From contig OZ023270.1 in the NCBI GenBank assembly GCA_964006375.1, positions 72,010,082 through 72,074,081 of the forward strand: a stretch of DNA of 64,000 bases. The letters are read 5' to 3'. The translations under genes were made by a program, and so were the position numbers. Below are positions 1 through 12,222 of the stretch, piece after piece. Origin of the DNA: Tillus elongatus (lineage: Eukaryota; Arthropoda; Insecta; Coleoptera; Cleridae). The notes beneath the pieces were generated by a model, which was given only the letters and a program-made list of their open reading frames with translations, was not told the DNA's origin and searched no databases. Each line of letters opens with the position of its first letter. Position 1 is the stretch's first letter.

Positions 1-310
1 GGCAAGTAAATTTGGTACATGGTTTTATGTCATTATAGGTAAATTATCTACCAAAACTTAGGTCTGTAGGTTCAAAGACAAAAAAATTATAGGCATTTAA
101 AGAAAAATAAATTGGGGTTTTCCTCAAAACGTCAAAGTCGCGAATTAAAACGTCAAAATTGGCAACATTTACGCAAAGAATCTGAAACTAGTATAAGCTA
201 TGGAAAGAAAATGTCTCAAGAATGAATGTTTTACAAAGCCTGAAGCCTTAGCTTCAACCGTCATTGTCCTTCATTTTACTAAAATATTTCCAAAAAAATT
301 TGTCGATTGA
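1..310 (+). repeat. family A composite repeat, internal module (fragment)
   Basis: This stretch carries the CAAAACGTCAAA motif twice and the segment CAACCGTCATTGTCCTTCAT. The same order recurs near 9320-9540, 16260-16540, 32700-33010 and 47370-47610, and inverted at 52230-52560. It is the right-hand internal module of family A, cut by the window edge. It is non-coding as far as I can see. Confidence 0.75.
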
Positions 311-1307
311 AAAGTGCAACATTTACCGCGTTATAACTTTGAAAATATTGATTTTAGAAAAAAAGTTTTTAGCAAAAATTGTAGAAAATTTGTCGATTGA
401 AAAGTTAAGTTCTAAGCATATTATTTTTTAATCAATTATTAACAAAGATATAGGTACAAAAGTCAATATATGAATGCCAATAGTCGTATAAGTTGTAAAC
501 GGTGAGTGATACAAAAAATAATAATTAACAAAAAAGATGAGCAATGTAATTATCTACAATAAAGGTCATTCCCATTTTTGGCCTAAAAAGCACGGTTATG
601 GAGATATAGGCCGAAACGGTTTTTCTCAAAATGGCGGCACTTCTACCCTCCTAATTTGTAAGGATTTTGTGTTTTTACATTCAGTACGTAATTCTGAACC
701 TATCTATAAAAAAAAAAAAAAATAACTCCTGTAGTTTAGTGCATTATGGACAAGAGTAACGGGCTCCTCTATTGCCTGTACTACTAGCAGCAGCACAACC
801 CAGACACTTAAACGGCCAACACTTCTGAGACACTCGTTATCTTGTCACTATAGTTTGAAATAGAAGCCTAATATCAGTGGCATTAGTGCACACCCAGTTG
901 TCCTTGAAATCAAAATATCTTCATCAGTCGATAGTAGGTATCAGATTTAGGATTCACATAAATTTTTAGATAACTCACATACCAGCCGGCTAGTGGTTAT
1001 GAAATAAATTTTTCGTGAATGCATGGAAAACGGTTTCGTCAGATACTGGATAATAGCCTGGAGATATAATTTAAGAGTGTTAATAAGTAACAAAATCAAT
1101 AGTTCGGGCCGGTTATATGGACAAATACTACCAACTGACCATAACCCATTTAATAACGAAGGCTGTGCCGATATACACTTAGTCTCAAAATAATCATTAT
1201 TATTTAATCATGTTATGTCATTATTTGTTAATTTACTTGGGAAAATGTCGGATTTTTTACTCGCAGAAATGAAAGATAGTTGTTATTGTCAAGTATGCAT
1301 ATAAATA
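311..1307. other. unassigned AT-rich sequence
   Basis: I recognise no gene here. There is a poly-A run near 709-722 and a short open frame at 537-725 that runs into it. Neither has coding support. The segment ends at the TA target site of the next mariner-like element. Confidence 0.5.
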
Positions 1308-1309
1308 TA

Positions 1310-3500
1310 CAGGGTGAGCCAGTTTATAGTAACCAAACTCAAACATCGTATTATATGCGTCAAAATAATGGTAGTTTGCTCGATGAACCACCATCGATAA
1401 TGGCTTCGTTTGGAATATACAGGGAGTCAAAGTTTTATAAAATTAGTAACAATATATTATAGTTCCAAAACGGCTTAAACTATTTTGATGAAAATCGTTA
1501 CAGTTTCACAACTATACACAGCATATTTTTTAATGGAAAAAAAAATGTTATCCAGTGTCTGAGTTACAAGGACTTCGATGACTATTTATTAATAGAAAAA
1601 TAATACGCAACTGTCTATTCTGGAAATAAAAATATTTTTGGAATCTCCTATCAATTTGGAAGAAAAAAGTACCTCTTGGTTCACATCAACATCATGCACA
1701 GTTTTCGGGGAAAAATAAAATCAATTTTAATGCATGTCAAAATCAATGGCAATTAATAAGCGGCTCCTTGAACAAAACTTTGTCTTGTCTATTAATTTCT
1801 AACAAACCAGCTAGCTTACATTAGCAATAAAAATAAATTCTTACCGTGCCTAAAGCAAATTTTCAAAGTGAAGACCGATTTGCTTAATGAAAAGCTGACA
1901 GCGTCGCTCAATAGATCTTTGTATCCCAACTAAATGATGAATCCTTATCTGTGGACAATCGTTTTGTATTCACAGCCTCAGGTCTTCGATGGTTGTGGTG
2001 CCATAAGCATTTTCTTTAAGGAAACACCACACAAAAAATATATAGGGGTGAGATCGGGTGATCGTACAGGCCACGAAACTAGACCAACGCGCCCGATCTA
2101 AATGCCTGAGAAATTCGTGTTGAGCCAATTTAGAAGGTATTGTCCCTAATAACCCGGGCAATCATCTCACTCAAACCAAACTAGTTTTCTCCGAATTAAT
2201 GGAACATCATCCCTATCCATATCAGCGTGGTTTGTTTCCAAAAATTTCAAAAAATTAACTGCATTTACTCGATCGGGCAAGAAAAAGGGTCCGCACCAAT
2301 TTCTATGAATAAGTTCAATCCAAACGTTAACACAAAATTCATGTTGGGATTTTCTTGGCCTGATGGCATGCCGATTTTCGTGCGCCCAAACATGCTGATT
2401 ATGGAAGTTAACCACTCCACGCCGCGCAAAGCATGATTCATCTGTCCATAGAATGTGAGAGAACAAGTCTCGATTGTTATCTGTGCAGTTCAGAATCCAG
2501 CGACAAAAATTCACTACACGGAATTCATCACCAGCTGTAATCCCTGGGCCGGTTGCAGATGGTAAGCATGTCTAAAGTCTCGTCTTAGTACTGTTACAAC
2601 TTTTGATTGGGAAGTACCGGTAGCAATTGACACCCGTCGAGTACTTGTTGTTGGGTGTCTATCAAATTCATTCAGTATTTGCCTCGTAACTCTTCGTTGT
2701 TGAATATTGTTCGATAGACTCCTACTTACAACCTGAAGTCATTGCCGCACAGAAATATTATGAATCTGAACGAACACAGAACGATGCGGATGTCTTCGGT
2801 TTGGAAATCTTCTCCTGTATTCTCTAGCCGCTAGCGTTGTGTTACCATTGGCATATCCATATACAAAATGTTCTTGACTGGAGTAATAAAATTGCATTTT
2901 TCAATTCAAACTATTAAATACCGCAGAAACTGCTGTAGTGTGTTACAGAACGAGAATACAACAAATGTAACTAAAGAATTGTCATCAATTATGACAGCTG
3001 CAATTTGTTTGTTTTCCACAGGCTACTATTAAAAGCGAGATTAGAAATTATTAATTGCCATTGATTTTCACATGCATTAAAATAGATTTTTTTTCTCGAA
3101 AACGGTGCACGATATCGGTGTGAACCAAGAAGTATATTTTTCTTCCCAATTGATTGTAGATTCCAAAAACATTTTTGATTCCAGAATAAACAGTGGCGTA
3201 TCATTTTTCTATTAATAAATAGTCATGGACGCCCCCGTAACTCCGGCACTAAATGAAATATATTTTTTTAATTTCCGTGAAAAAATGTGCTGTGTGTAGT
3301 TGTGAAACTGTGCCAATTTTCATCAAAATAGTTTAGGCCGCTTTGGAACTAATATATTTTTGCTATTTTTTATAAAACTTTGACTCCCTGTATATTCCAA
3401 ACTAAGCCATTATCGATAGTGGTTCATCTAGCAAACTACCATTATTTTGACACATAAAATACGATGCTGGAGTTTGGTTACTATAAACTAACTTACCCTG
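1310..3500 (-). mobile_element. mariner-like DNA transposon with long terminal inverted repeats
   Basis: The left end CAGGGTGAGCC at 1310 and the right end, whose complement is CAGGGTAAGTT, at 3500 are flanked by TA on both sides (1308-1309, 3501-3502), the target duplication of the Tc1/mariner superfamily. Inverted similarity extends inward to about 1757 on the left and from about 3046 on the right, so each arm is ~450 bp, much longer than the ~30 bp of classical mariners. The interior holds a broken transposase on the minus strand. The arms have diverged by substitutions and small indels, so the element is old. Confidence 0.85.
1965..2897 (-). pseudogene. mariner-superfamily transposase, broken
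   Basis: A DDE transposase would cut the element out and paste it at TA. Reading down from an ATG at 2897, the N-terminus has the VYGYANGNTTLAAR pattern and a following FPNRRHPHR-like segment, typical of the DUF4817 helix-turn-helix head of long-TIR mariner-like elements. Next comes NEFDRHPTTSTRRV, then the first catalytic Asp in ILWTDESCF (around 2450), NFHNQHVWA and SVNVW-like strands, and finally SWPVRSPDLTPIYF near 2060-2100 with the C-terminal acidic site. Several frame changes and stops separate these blocks, so no full protein is made. It lies inside the element at 1310-3500 and shares its orientation. The family call is firm; the subfamily is inference. Confidence 0.8.
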
Positions 3501-3502
3501 TA

Positions 3503-3758
3503 TAATGTATAGGGAACAGTAAATATTTTAAGAAACGCTCTTTTATTTTCTAACGCTAGAAGTTTTCCTGCCAAAAATAGAACAACAGAACCTTTGTAGT
3601 GCTATTAAAAAATTACTTCAAATTTAATGCATGCCTACTATATGTATACGTGTAAAAGGAATAGGTCATATCAAAATGCTGTCTATGCAACAAAACAATA
3701 ACTACAAAAATTGCTATATTCATTAAAAACACATAAGGTGACCAATTATTATTATTTA
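3503..3758. other. unassigned spacer
   Basis: AT-rich sequence between the mariner-like element and a Helitron-like end. A (TAA)-rich stretch lies at 3744-3757. I see no gene. Confidence 0.4.
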
Positions 3759-3975
3759 CTAGCTGAGCCGGCAGACGTTGTCCTGTCCAAATTTTCAATA
3801 TGTCAAACGACATTTATGCATGTAACGAAATAAAAAGGAGAAAAAAATCGTTTCCACTTTTTCCCGAATTTTCCAATTTTCCCAGCAACTTTTCTAACTT
3901 GTCTTTAGCTAAAAACCTTATTCAGCCTATTTTTAAGATAAAACTAGCCAAACGAACAGCACTTAATTTTTATTT
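3759..3975 (-). mobile_element. Helitron-like 3' terminus (fragment)
   Basis: Read on the minus strand this ends in CAGCTAG followed by T at position 3759. A short hairpin (GACAG... CTGCC) lies just upstream, around 3768-3788. Helitron 3' ends have this architecture: a small hairpin about 10 nt before CTRR, inserted in front of T. A second end finishing CAGCTAG|T occurs at 31366. No Rep/helicase frame is visible here, so this would be a non-autonomous or truncated copy. The 5' limit is unknown; the MITE at 3981 interrupts or abuts it. Confidence 0.45.
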
Positions 3976-3980
3976 ATATA

Positions 3981-4705
3981 CAGGATGTAAATAAATAAGT
4001 ACGAAAATATACACGGGGTGATTCTTTGTCGAAAAATAGGGGGGTCTTTCATATAAAAAAAATTAATTTGAGCATCCCTTGTTCAGATACAGCCTCTTGA
4101 AGAGGGCGTCAAAAGAGCCGTTTTCAATTTTTTTTTCAAAAACGACGAAAGTTACGAAAATGAATACAAGCGGACTTTCTCTGCAACAGAGAGAGGACTT
4201 ATTGACTATTTCCGTGATGTTCCCCTATGGTTGCAAGGGGTAGAAAAAGACACCCCTAAAATTTGTTCTTCATGAAAGCCCTCTTGTAATTTTTCCGTAA
4301 AGTCAACTGTTTCTGAGAAAAACATTATTTATTATCAAGCACATGGTATGATTCGCATAAAATTGCATGTTATTCAAATTTGATTGTATCTATTAGGCGT
4401 CTGTCATGTTGCTATTTTATTATGATAACTAAATTGTTTTTGTTTTCTACATAATATGTTTATTGTTTGAGTGACAGTGTGTGTAAAGGCTTTGTTGAGC
4501 GAATTCGTTAAGATGGTTTATACAAGCGCAGAAATGACCGACATGGTTTTTGGAAAAAAATTGAAAACGGCTCTTTTGACGCCCTTTTCAAGGGGCTGTA
4601 TTTGCCCAACGGATGTTCAAATTGAATTTTTTCATATGTAACACCCCCTATTTTTCGACAAGGAATCACCTCTTGAATTTTTTGCACTTATTTATTTACA
4701 CCCTG
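3981..4705. mobile_element. mariner-type MITE with long inverted repeats
   Basis: The ends are CAGGATGTAAATAAATAAGT on the left and the complement of CAGGGTGTAAATAAATAAGT on the right, with TA at 3979-3980 and 4706-4707. The arms pair for about 165 bp. Both contain a GGTGATTC-type block and a segment around CGTTTTCAA that reads as inverted copies near 4115 and 4565. The ~400-bp interior has no transposase frame. This is a non-autonomous element of the CAGGGTG-ended mariner group. Confidence 0.8.
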
Positions 4706-4839
4706 TAGATTATTATTTATTTCATAATATTAACTATACATTGCAAATATCACAAATAAGTATAATTGACCTTACTAGCCCGACCAGTGACACTAATGAC
4801 GGCTCAGATGAAAACCATAGCCAATAGGCATCCTTTATG

Positions 4840-4985
4840 AGGCTGTCACATCTCTCTCAGGTCCATTGTTTAACACACTGGAGCCTTAGAGACGGTTTCC
4901 AGCGAGATTTGGAGAGTGGGCAGCTTGCGGCCCCGTAATCAAACTACAACAACCCAACCTACCCTTATCCACCAGTCTAAGTAGG
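4840..4985. repeat. family C dispersed repeat, copy 1
   Basis: About 110 bp here match 43390-43510. Both share CACACTG, a GAGACGRTYTCCAG-like stretch, then CCCCGTAATC, CTACAACAAC and TATCCACC in the same order. The identity of the parent element is unknown; a SINE or LINE 3' region is possible. Confidence 0.55.
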
Positions 4986-5099
4986 CGACAGATTTAAATC
5001 TTAGAATTCCCATCATATTTTCTTAACCTCTTGAAAATGGCTCCAAGACAGGATCCAAACGCCAAGTTTTAACAAATTATGGACGCTATTCAACTCGAG

Positions 5100-5102
<3 letters not shown>

Positions 5103-5160
<58 letters not shown>
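5103..5160. repeat. (TA)n microsatellite
   Basis: Uninterrupted TA dinucleotides for 58 bp. Unlike most arrays here, its flanks do not match family A. Confidence 0.95.
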
Positions 5161-5163
<3 letters not shown>

Positions 5164-5596
5164 TGTCTATGGATAGAATTCACATGGTGTGTAAATACTA
5201 AATAAATTTCTAGTTGAAATTTGAGCTTACGAAGATGAGCCCTGCTTGGTCTTAAACGAAGATGCTGAAAACATTCGGCTAATCAAATATACAGCCAGTT
5301 TTTAGAAGGAATTATCTGGAATTATCTAAAATTGACAAAAAAAGTAAACTGCTTTTCTTTAAATATCAAAAACATATAATTCGAAAAGTTATTTTGAATA
5401 AAAAGCTTTTACAGATTGTACTTTTCAAACAAATCGGCTTATTTTGATTTCTTTTATTTTTCACTTTATGTACATAGAAAGTACTTTATAAACTAATTCT
5501 CAATTATTACCAAGATAAAATACACAACCAGTATAATAACAAATAAACAAATAATATGAAGGTTCAAATGCGCTGCAACCAACCATTACACATCGT

Positions 5597-6160
5597 TCAA
5601 CCCTCTTGGTAAACGCTGTGTAGGCGTTTTCTATTTGCTTGAATTGCACTACTTATTTTTCGTTTCAGCTGATTTAAATCGTTATTCAACGGAACCACGT
5701 AGACTCTCTGCTTAAGGCAGACCCATAAGTAAAAGTCCGTGACAGTTTGATCGGAGCTCCTAGGAGGCCAAGGGATTAGTTCATCTCGCCCAATCCACCG
5801 CCCAGAAAATTGACCATCTAACCATTCTCGAACGATTCGCGTTGAATGCGCTGGGTAACCGTCTTGTTGAAAGTAAACAGCCTCTCTATCGTTCAGAGGC
5901 ATATTATACAAATGGTCTAAGAGAAAAGAGTCCTACGTTTCCAAGTAGCTGTGCTGGTTCACATTTCGCTCAAAAAAAAATAAGGGCCGATATTCCCATT
6001 GTGAGAAATACCACACCACACATTTACTTTTTCATAATACTGTCTTCGGCAGCGAATTCGAAGGTGTGGATTCTTTGATTGAGAAATTTGATTTTGAAAA
6101 TATTGATCTCCGTATTACAAACAAAAATCCAATCACTTTGCTCCATCGTTTTCTTCTAAC
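5597..6160 (-). pseudogene. mariner-like transposase, C-terminal part
   Basis: The minus strand reads VNVWCGISHNGNIGPYFF near 5990-6040, then LNDREAVYFQQDGYPAHS with the second catalytic Asp, then RWIGRDELIPWPPRSSDQT with a substitution in the usual SPDLTPLDF motif, and FYLWVCLKQRVY. This is the C-terminal half of a DDE transposase of the mariner superfamily. In most relatives the third acidic residue lies in SPDLTPLDFFLWG; here the sequence reads SSDQTVTDFYLW, so the site is altered. Frames shift near 5912. The N-terminus is missing or unrecognisable, and I cannot place inverted repeats around it. Confidence 0.75.
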
Positions 6161-6161
6161 A

Positions 6162-6364
6162 TGTGCATAAATTTAGCTCTAAATGATTTCACCTTATTAA
6201 AATCGTAAATGCAAATGAAACTTACTAGTACGAGTATTACCAATTTCGAATGCTCTTTTTTTTCAAATGACATTTTTGGTGAGCGTCTTACAGAATCCAT
6301 TACAATTGTTGATTTTTTTCCTTTTTATATTCAAATCATTCTCATTACTTCTATTTTAAAGCAT
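6162..6364. other. unassigned spacer
   Basis: AT-rich; no feature recognised before the family A copy begins. Confidence 0.3.
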
Positions 6365-6497
6365 TTTTAGTGAATTTTCTTAGAAAAAATTCACTAATGA
6401 GGAGATCTCGACTTTTGACTTTTGAAAAAATTTCTTCAAATGAGCGCGATCTAGGACCCCTAGAACCCATATCCGGGGCCAGTTTCAATTTTTATAT

Positions 6498-6621
<124 letters not shown>

Positions 6622-6641
6622 CACACCGATAACTCAAAAAA

Positions 6642-7064
6642 TAATGGGCCGATTTTGATAAAATTTGGCACGTACCTTTCTTTTGTAAATGGCTTGGATA
6701 AGTTTGTTAGTCAGGAAAATCGGACGAGGTTTTCCGGGAAAATTTTGAGTTTTCATTTGAAAAAAATTCTTATTTCAAAAAGTAATAAGCCGATTTAAAT
6801 AAAATTTGGCATGTACCTTTCTTTTGTAAATGGCTTTGACAAGTTTGTTAGTCAGGAAAATCGGACGAGGTTTTCCGAGAAAATTTTGAGTTTTCATTCG
6901 AAAATAATTTTTATCTCAAAGAATAATGGGCCGATTTTGATAAAATTTGCTATGTACCTTCCTTTTATAAATGACTTTGAGAAGTACGTTAATCAAAAAA
7001 AACGGACGAGGTTTTCCGGGAAAATTTTGAGTTTTCATTTGAAAAAAAATTTTATCTTAAAAAA
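6642..7064 (+). repeat. three tandem copies of a 141-bp block
   Basis: Blocks starting at 6642, 6783 and 6924 each contain GGGCCGATTTTGATAAAATT-like text, a TTTGTAAATGGCTT-like stretch, GGACGAGGTTTTCCG and GAGTTTTCATT. Other family A copies carry this block once. The period is divisible by three, so an open frame runs through much of it. Confidence 0.85.
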
Positions 7065-8360
7065 TAAAAACTCTATGATAACCAAATTTGGTAGGTAGGT
7101 TTACGATATAAAAAGTAAACTATACTTCAAAATTTAGATTTCTATGTTACAAGAAAAAAAAGTTATAATAAAATATTTTGTCCCAGATCATTTCTATCAA
7201 AATTCACTACCATAACGCACTTGCTGCGTCCCGGCTTTTTTACTATTAGTAAACGATATTAGGCCATTTTCATAAAATTTTCTGTTTGTTGCACCGTACG
7301 AATATTTTCCTCCCAAACCATTGCACAATTAAAATTTTTGTTCTGTGGTTAGAATTTTCAAAACAGAAATAAAGAATTGATTTTCAGACATATTGGTTTG
7401 ACATATTGACAAATAAAAACCTACAATTCGCGTCAATTAGAAGAAGTTATACAAGGTACACTTTTTAAAATGCACATCTTCCAGTTATAGGTCATTTCAC
7501 ACTTGTTTTCACATTTAGCTAATAAAAGCGTCGAAAAAAATGAAACTTGTCCTTCACAGCGTTACTATGTTGCAGTAAGTGATCAAAATTCCTTAAAATT
7601 GTCGATACATTAATCTTTGGACTATTATGGTTCAGATAACGTTAGCATTGACTTCTCTATTTAGCTTTATCAAATTTATGTGAAAAAAATTGTAGGAAGC
7701 AATAAACGCAATTCATTATAACGTTATATTCATGATTGGGTATATATTTATGACAATGATTGTAATAATTAAAAGTTGTGCTATAAATAAATTCAATTCC
7801 GGTAGCAGCTTTAGAAAAAGAAACATTAAGATATACATACCATTTCCTGAATTTCGTAAAAGTATTGAACACTTTTTTAGTGACATGACATAATTTTATA
7901 ATCATTATAAATATAATGACATTCAATTTATTCTCAAGCAAGATGTTTATATTCTCGACTATCAGTGTTATTAGAGCTGTAAAGTTTTGCGATGTAGACT
8001 TTGTTTAACCCTGACAGTAGCATTTCTAATTAATCAAATTATTTGCATAGTGTCTCAAAAATAACAAGAAAAAAAGTAACAGTTTCTAAAGAAGCGTTTT
8101 TCTTTAAATGGATATGGAATCTAAGGCCACTAGCACTTTTTTAAAATCTACAAATGAGTTATAAAATATAGACTGTGACCGTAAAGTTTGGGGCAAGTTG
8201 ATTAATTTCACATCCTTGTTTCTCTTTTGTGTCAAAGTTTGTGCAGTGGCCTGTCCGGAAATAATAAAGCTATGGTAACCAAAACCGGTACGCACGTTTG
8301 TTTTATAAAAAGTACACTATGTATTTAGATTTGGATCTCTAAGTTGGAAATAAAAAGTCT
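7060..8360. other. unassigned AT-rich sequence with two diverged family A scraps
   Basis: Segments near 7075-7140 and 8250-8345 both resemble the family A passage GGTAACCAAATTTGGTACGC and are forward-oriented fragments. Between them (7240-8240) I recognise nothing; short open frames there have no motif. Confidence 0.45.
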
Positions 8361-8673
8361 GGACGTAGCAAGTGCGTTATGATAGTGAATTTTCATAAAA
8401 ATGTGTTAAAAAGCAAATGTGTGTTTTTTTTTAAGAAAGCAGACGTAAAATTTGGTTATCAGTATAACATATATGGTAGAAACAATGTACCATATTTCAA
8501 CAAAATAACTTTACTGTTTGAAAATGTACAAAAATTTTTTGAAAATAAACTTAAAATTTTCCCGAAAAAAATTGTTTCCTGGCCAGCGAACCTTATAGGT
8601 AAATAGCAAATTGAGCTATTCAATTTTGAGGCATTTAATAAAAATTCGCTACCATAACGCACTTGCTGAGTCC
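8361..8673. mobile_element. small inverted-repeat unit ending in GGACG(C/T)AGCAAGTGCG
   Basis: The left end GGACGTAGCAAGTGCG and the right end GCACTTGCTGAGTCC are inverted copies. The similarity extends inward through GTTATGATAGTGAATTTTC versus its complement, roughly 35-45 bp in all. The 313-bp body is AT-rich and non-coding. Comparable units are at 16868-17174, 33095-33374 and 48301-48610. Confidence 0.75.
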
Positions 8674-9159
<486 letters not shown>

Positions 9160-9289
9160 AAGAGATATAAATTTAAAGAAAAAACTGGGTGTCCTGGTGT
9201 AAGAGATAAGTACACAAGATCAAAATATTTTGTGTTGGCAAAAAAATCTGTTGTATATGACAAAGATTGAGTTTATTTGGCATAAAAGA

Positions 9290-9960
9290 GGTCAGGAAAT
9301 ACCAGAAAAATTACTGTGAAAAGTTTCTAAGTTTCCTTCCTAAAACCTCAAAGTGACGATTTGAAACGTAAAAATTGGCAACTTTTAGACAACGAACCCA
9401 AAACGAATAAGGGGTGTGTAGAAGAAATGTCGTAAGAAGTGTGATTTTCAAAGCTGTAGGTTCCTGCTTTAACCGCGATTGTCCTCCATATTACTAAAGC
9501 ATTTGCAAAAAATTAATTTCAAATAGATGCTTTGGCAGTAGTTTCATTATAGAGTTTATGGTTTTATAGTTTTTAGTCTATAATTTTTAGCGCATGTGCG
9601 TAGAAAAAATTCATCAACGAGGAGGCAGCAACTTATGAATTTCGAAACGATTTTTTCACATGAGCGTGAACTAAGCCCCCTAAAACACACATCCGGTGTC
9701 GCAGTTTCAGTTTCTGGCCTGTTAACATATTTACAGCGTGGCGCATTTCTACGGTCAAGCTCAATATATCCGTTATGCTACAAGGTACGAGAGAAAAAAC
9801 TAAACACGTTAGTTATAGGGTGTCTTGAGCTGCATCTTGTAAAATAACATGACAATTACAGGTAACCCATGTCGTTGGTGATACAAATTTTTTTTAATAG
9901 AACATTCCTTATGTTATTGTATTTTTGAATGTTTACATCGAATTGTAATGCATGTTTGTA
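9290..9960 (+). repeat. family A copy with the hairpin module in an internal position
   Basis: The order is: CGTAAAAATTGGCAAC module (9380-9540), then a segment TTTTTAGCGCATGTGCG, then AAAAAATTCATCAACGAGGAG and CACACATCCGGTGTC (9600-9700), which is the left module. This is followed by GCTCAATATATCCGTTATG and AGGGTGTCTTGAGCTGCATC (9757-9840), the module that lies further right in other copies. There is no (TA)n core. Confidence 0.65.
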
Positions 9961-10343
9961 GGAAAAAAATTGATACATTTTTCGTTTTTGCGTTATTTTA
10001 ATTGCTCTCTAACTTTTCACATTTTTGCCACGTATCAAAATTTGTTATACGGCCGTTTTACCAACAGAAAGCGAAGTCCCATTAAAATTACGCATCCAGG
10101 GAGGTTTTCGTTTATATTATTAGTCCAAAAATCAAGATGCCTAATGCAGGGTGCTCTCAAACTGCCGTCACTAAAATTTCTCAAATGAAACAGCCTGTAT
10201 TTTGTGTCTCGAAAGTGAAGGGAATTCCCCCTGCTTCAACTTTTGTAAAACACTTCCTATACCTAAAGACTTTACTTTTGCAAGTATTTGCATGTATAGT
10301 TGCATACCATGATTCATGCAGGGATCAGTTTTAAAAAAGTTCG
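9961..10343. other. unassigned sequence
   Basis: Two overlapping short open frames (9952-10188, 10137-10334) show no recognisable motif. I do not call a gene. Confidence 0.4.
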
Positions 10344-10790
<447 letters not shown>

Positions 10791-10906
10791 AAGAGATAAA
10801 CAAAGTGAAGAGAAAACAATATGAACATTTAATTAAATAACATTCCTTCATTCATTGATATTTTATTTTCTTTGTTTATTAATGACTTTGTTGCCATATC
10901 CAAACC

Positions 10907-11240
10907 ACGTCGGCCTATTTCCGCGACTATGGCCAATCACCGACGCCAGGGACCAGTTTCACCTTACCATCCTGGAACTTTTGCCGAACCCCTGCCTTTA
11001 TGTAAGGAGGGTAGGGATATTTAACGGGCCCAACATCGCATGGACATGGGACCGACGGCTTTACGCCCCCTTCGAAGGGCGGAACGTGCAGACATTTAAC
11101 TTGCTCAAATACAATGCCAGAACCTCGGTTGATGTTAATGTTACAGTTTGTACTGAAAAAGCGAAAGGAGAACCCTGGGATCGAACCGAGTACCCTTCGG
11201 TTCAGAGGCGCACGTTCTTACCCCTGAACCACTGAGGTTC
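10907..11240 (-). mobile_element. tRNA-derived SINE, copy 1
   Basis: On the minus strand it begins GAACCTCAGTGGTTCAGGGG, which contains a Pol III A box. A B-box-like GGTTCGATCCC follows, then a body with the AAAGCCGTCGGTCCC-like passage, CATGCGATGTTGG and GGCCATAGTCGCGG. The same body occurs at 14165-17780, 41795-42240 and 52974-53317. Flanking ATATCCAAACC (10896-10906) and ATATTCAAACC (11245-11255) look like an 11-bp target duplication with one mismatch. The 126-codon open frame across it is an accident of the SINE sequence. The 3' tail is short in this copy. Confidence 0.85.
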
Positions 11241-11255
11241 TATTATATTCAAACC

Positions 11256-11930
11256 TTAAATTTGCTTCTCTAGTAGACAAATGTATTTATGTGCAATGCG
11301 ATCGAACGCCTGCTCAAAGTCGATACGTAAACAACTTACACAAACACATATTTGGTTCATAAAGGCCAATAACTTCATTTGAATATTGAAAATACAATAA
11401 TTTTGTTACAGTTTTTTTGTTCAACGCTAAAAGACTTCAAATTGAAAAATTATGCAAAGTAAATTGATGTTTAATTTGATAACAATGTCATTAGCTACTT
11501 AAATATTAACACGAGTACAAAAATAAAAATATGTAATAGAGTTATAAGTAATTATGCCCGCAAAGTATTTTTTTTAATTCGTCTTCCAAATTTGCATTGC
11601 ATAATCTTCATTTCCCGTTAAAAGATCACTCAAGGACAGAGGTTAACGATTGTTTAAACAATTAACAGTTTAAGGAAATAGACCCGATCATTTGTCACAG
11701 CATATTATTCACTTTATTCACACACAAAAAGTTTAAAAAAATTGCAAATTATAACGTCAACAATAATTAAAAAAGGCAAACAAATTTCACAGTCAAAACG
11801 ATACATCATAATGAAATGTTTAATGATTCTTAAGCAATGATAGACAATAATGGCAGGTGAGGAAGCTTATCATAATTAATTAAGTTTGAAGGTTAATTAA
11901 AGATATAAAAGTGTCAACAGTTGGTTTAAT
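11256..11930. other. unassigned AT-rich sequence
   Basis: No gene or clear repeat boundary recognised. Confidence 0.4.
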
Positions 11931-11933
11931 GAG

Positions 11934-12195
11934 CAGATCTTGCGCCTTATGAATTTTGAAAAATTTCTTCAAATGAACCCGAACCAGGCCTCTTGGAACC
12001 AATATCGAAGATCTGTTTATTTTTATTATACATATTTCATATGTTTATAAATGTCACTACGACATCGCAAAAAATAATGAATCGATTTTTATGAAGCTTG
12101 ACAAGCGTGTCCCTTTAGTAAGTTGTGGTAAGTGGATAAGTTCGTTAGCCAGGAAAGTTGACCGGGTTTTCCGTGAACATTTATGGTTTTCTTCA
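11934..12195 (+). repeat. family A copy, degenerate, without TA array
   Basis: Reads the left module (GAATTTTGAAAAATTTC, then a diverged CATATCCGGGG) followed by GCAAAAAATAATGAATCGA and GGATAAGTTCGTTAGCCAGG. A short AT-rich stretch stands where the (TA)n core is in other copies. Confidence 0.65.
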
Positions 12196-12222
12196 CAGAT
12201 CACAAACTTATAAAAACTAACG

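Noticed and set aside
537..725. 62-codon open frame ending in poly-lysine
   Set aside because: The lysines are a poly-A run and the rest has no motif.
6642..7064. 47-residue repeat protein encoded by the triplicated block
   Set aside because: The frame contains a stop between the first and second units (6796-6798), and single-unit copies elsewhere are interrupted. It is more simply a DNA repeat.
10855..11235. 126-codon plus-strand open frame
   Set aside because: It lies entirely across the SINE read in antisense. The same pseudo-protein appears at 41873-42295 and 52976-53215 because those are SINE copies.
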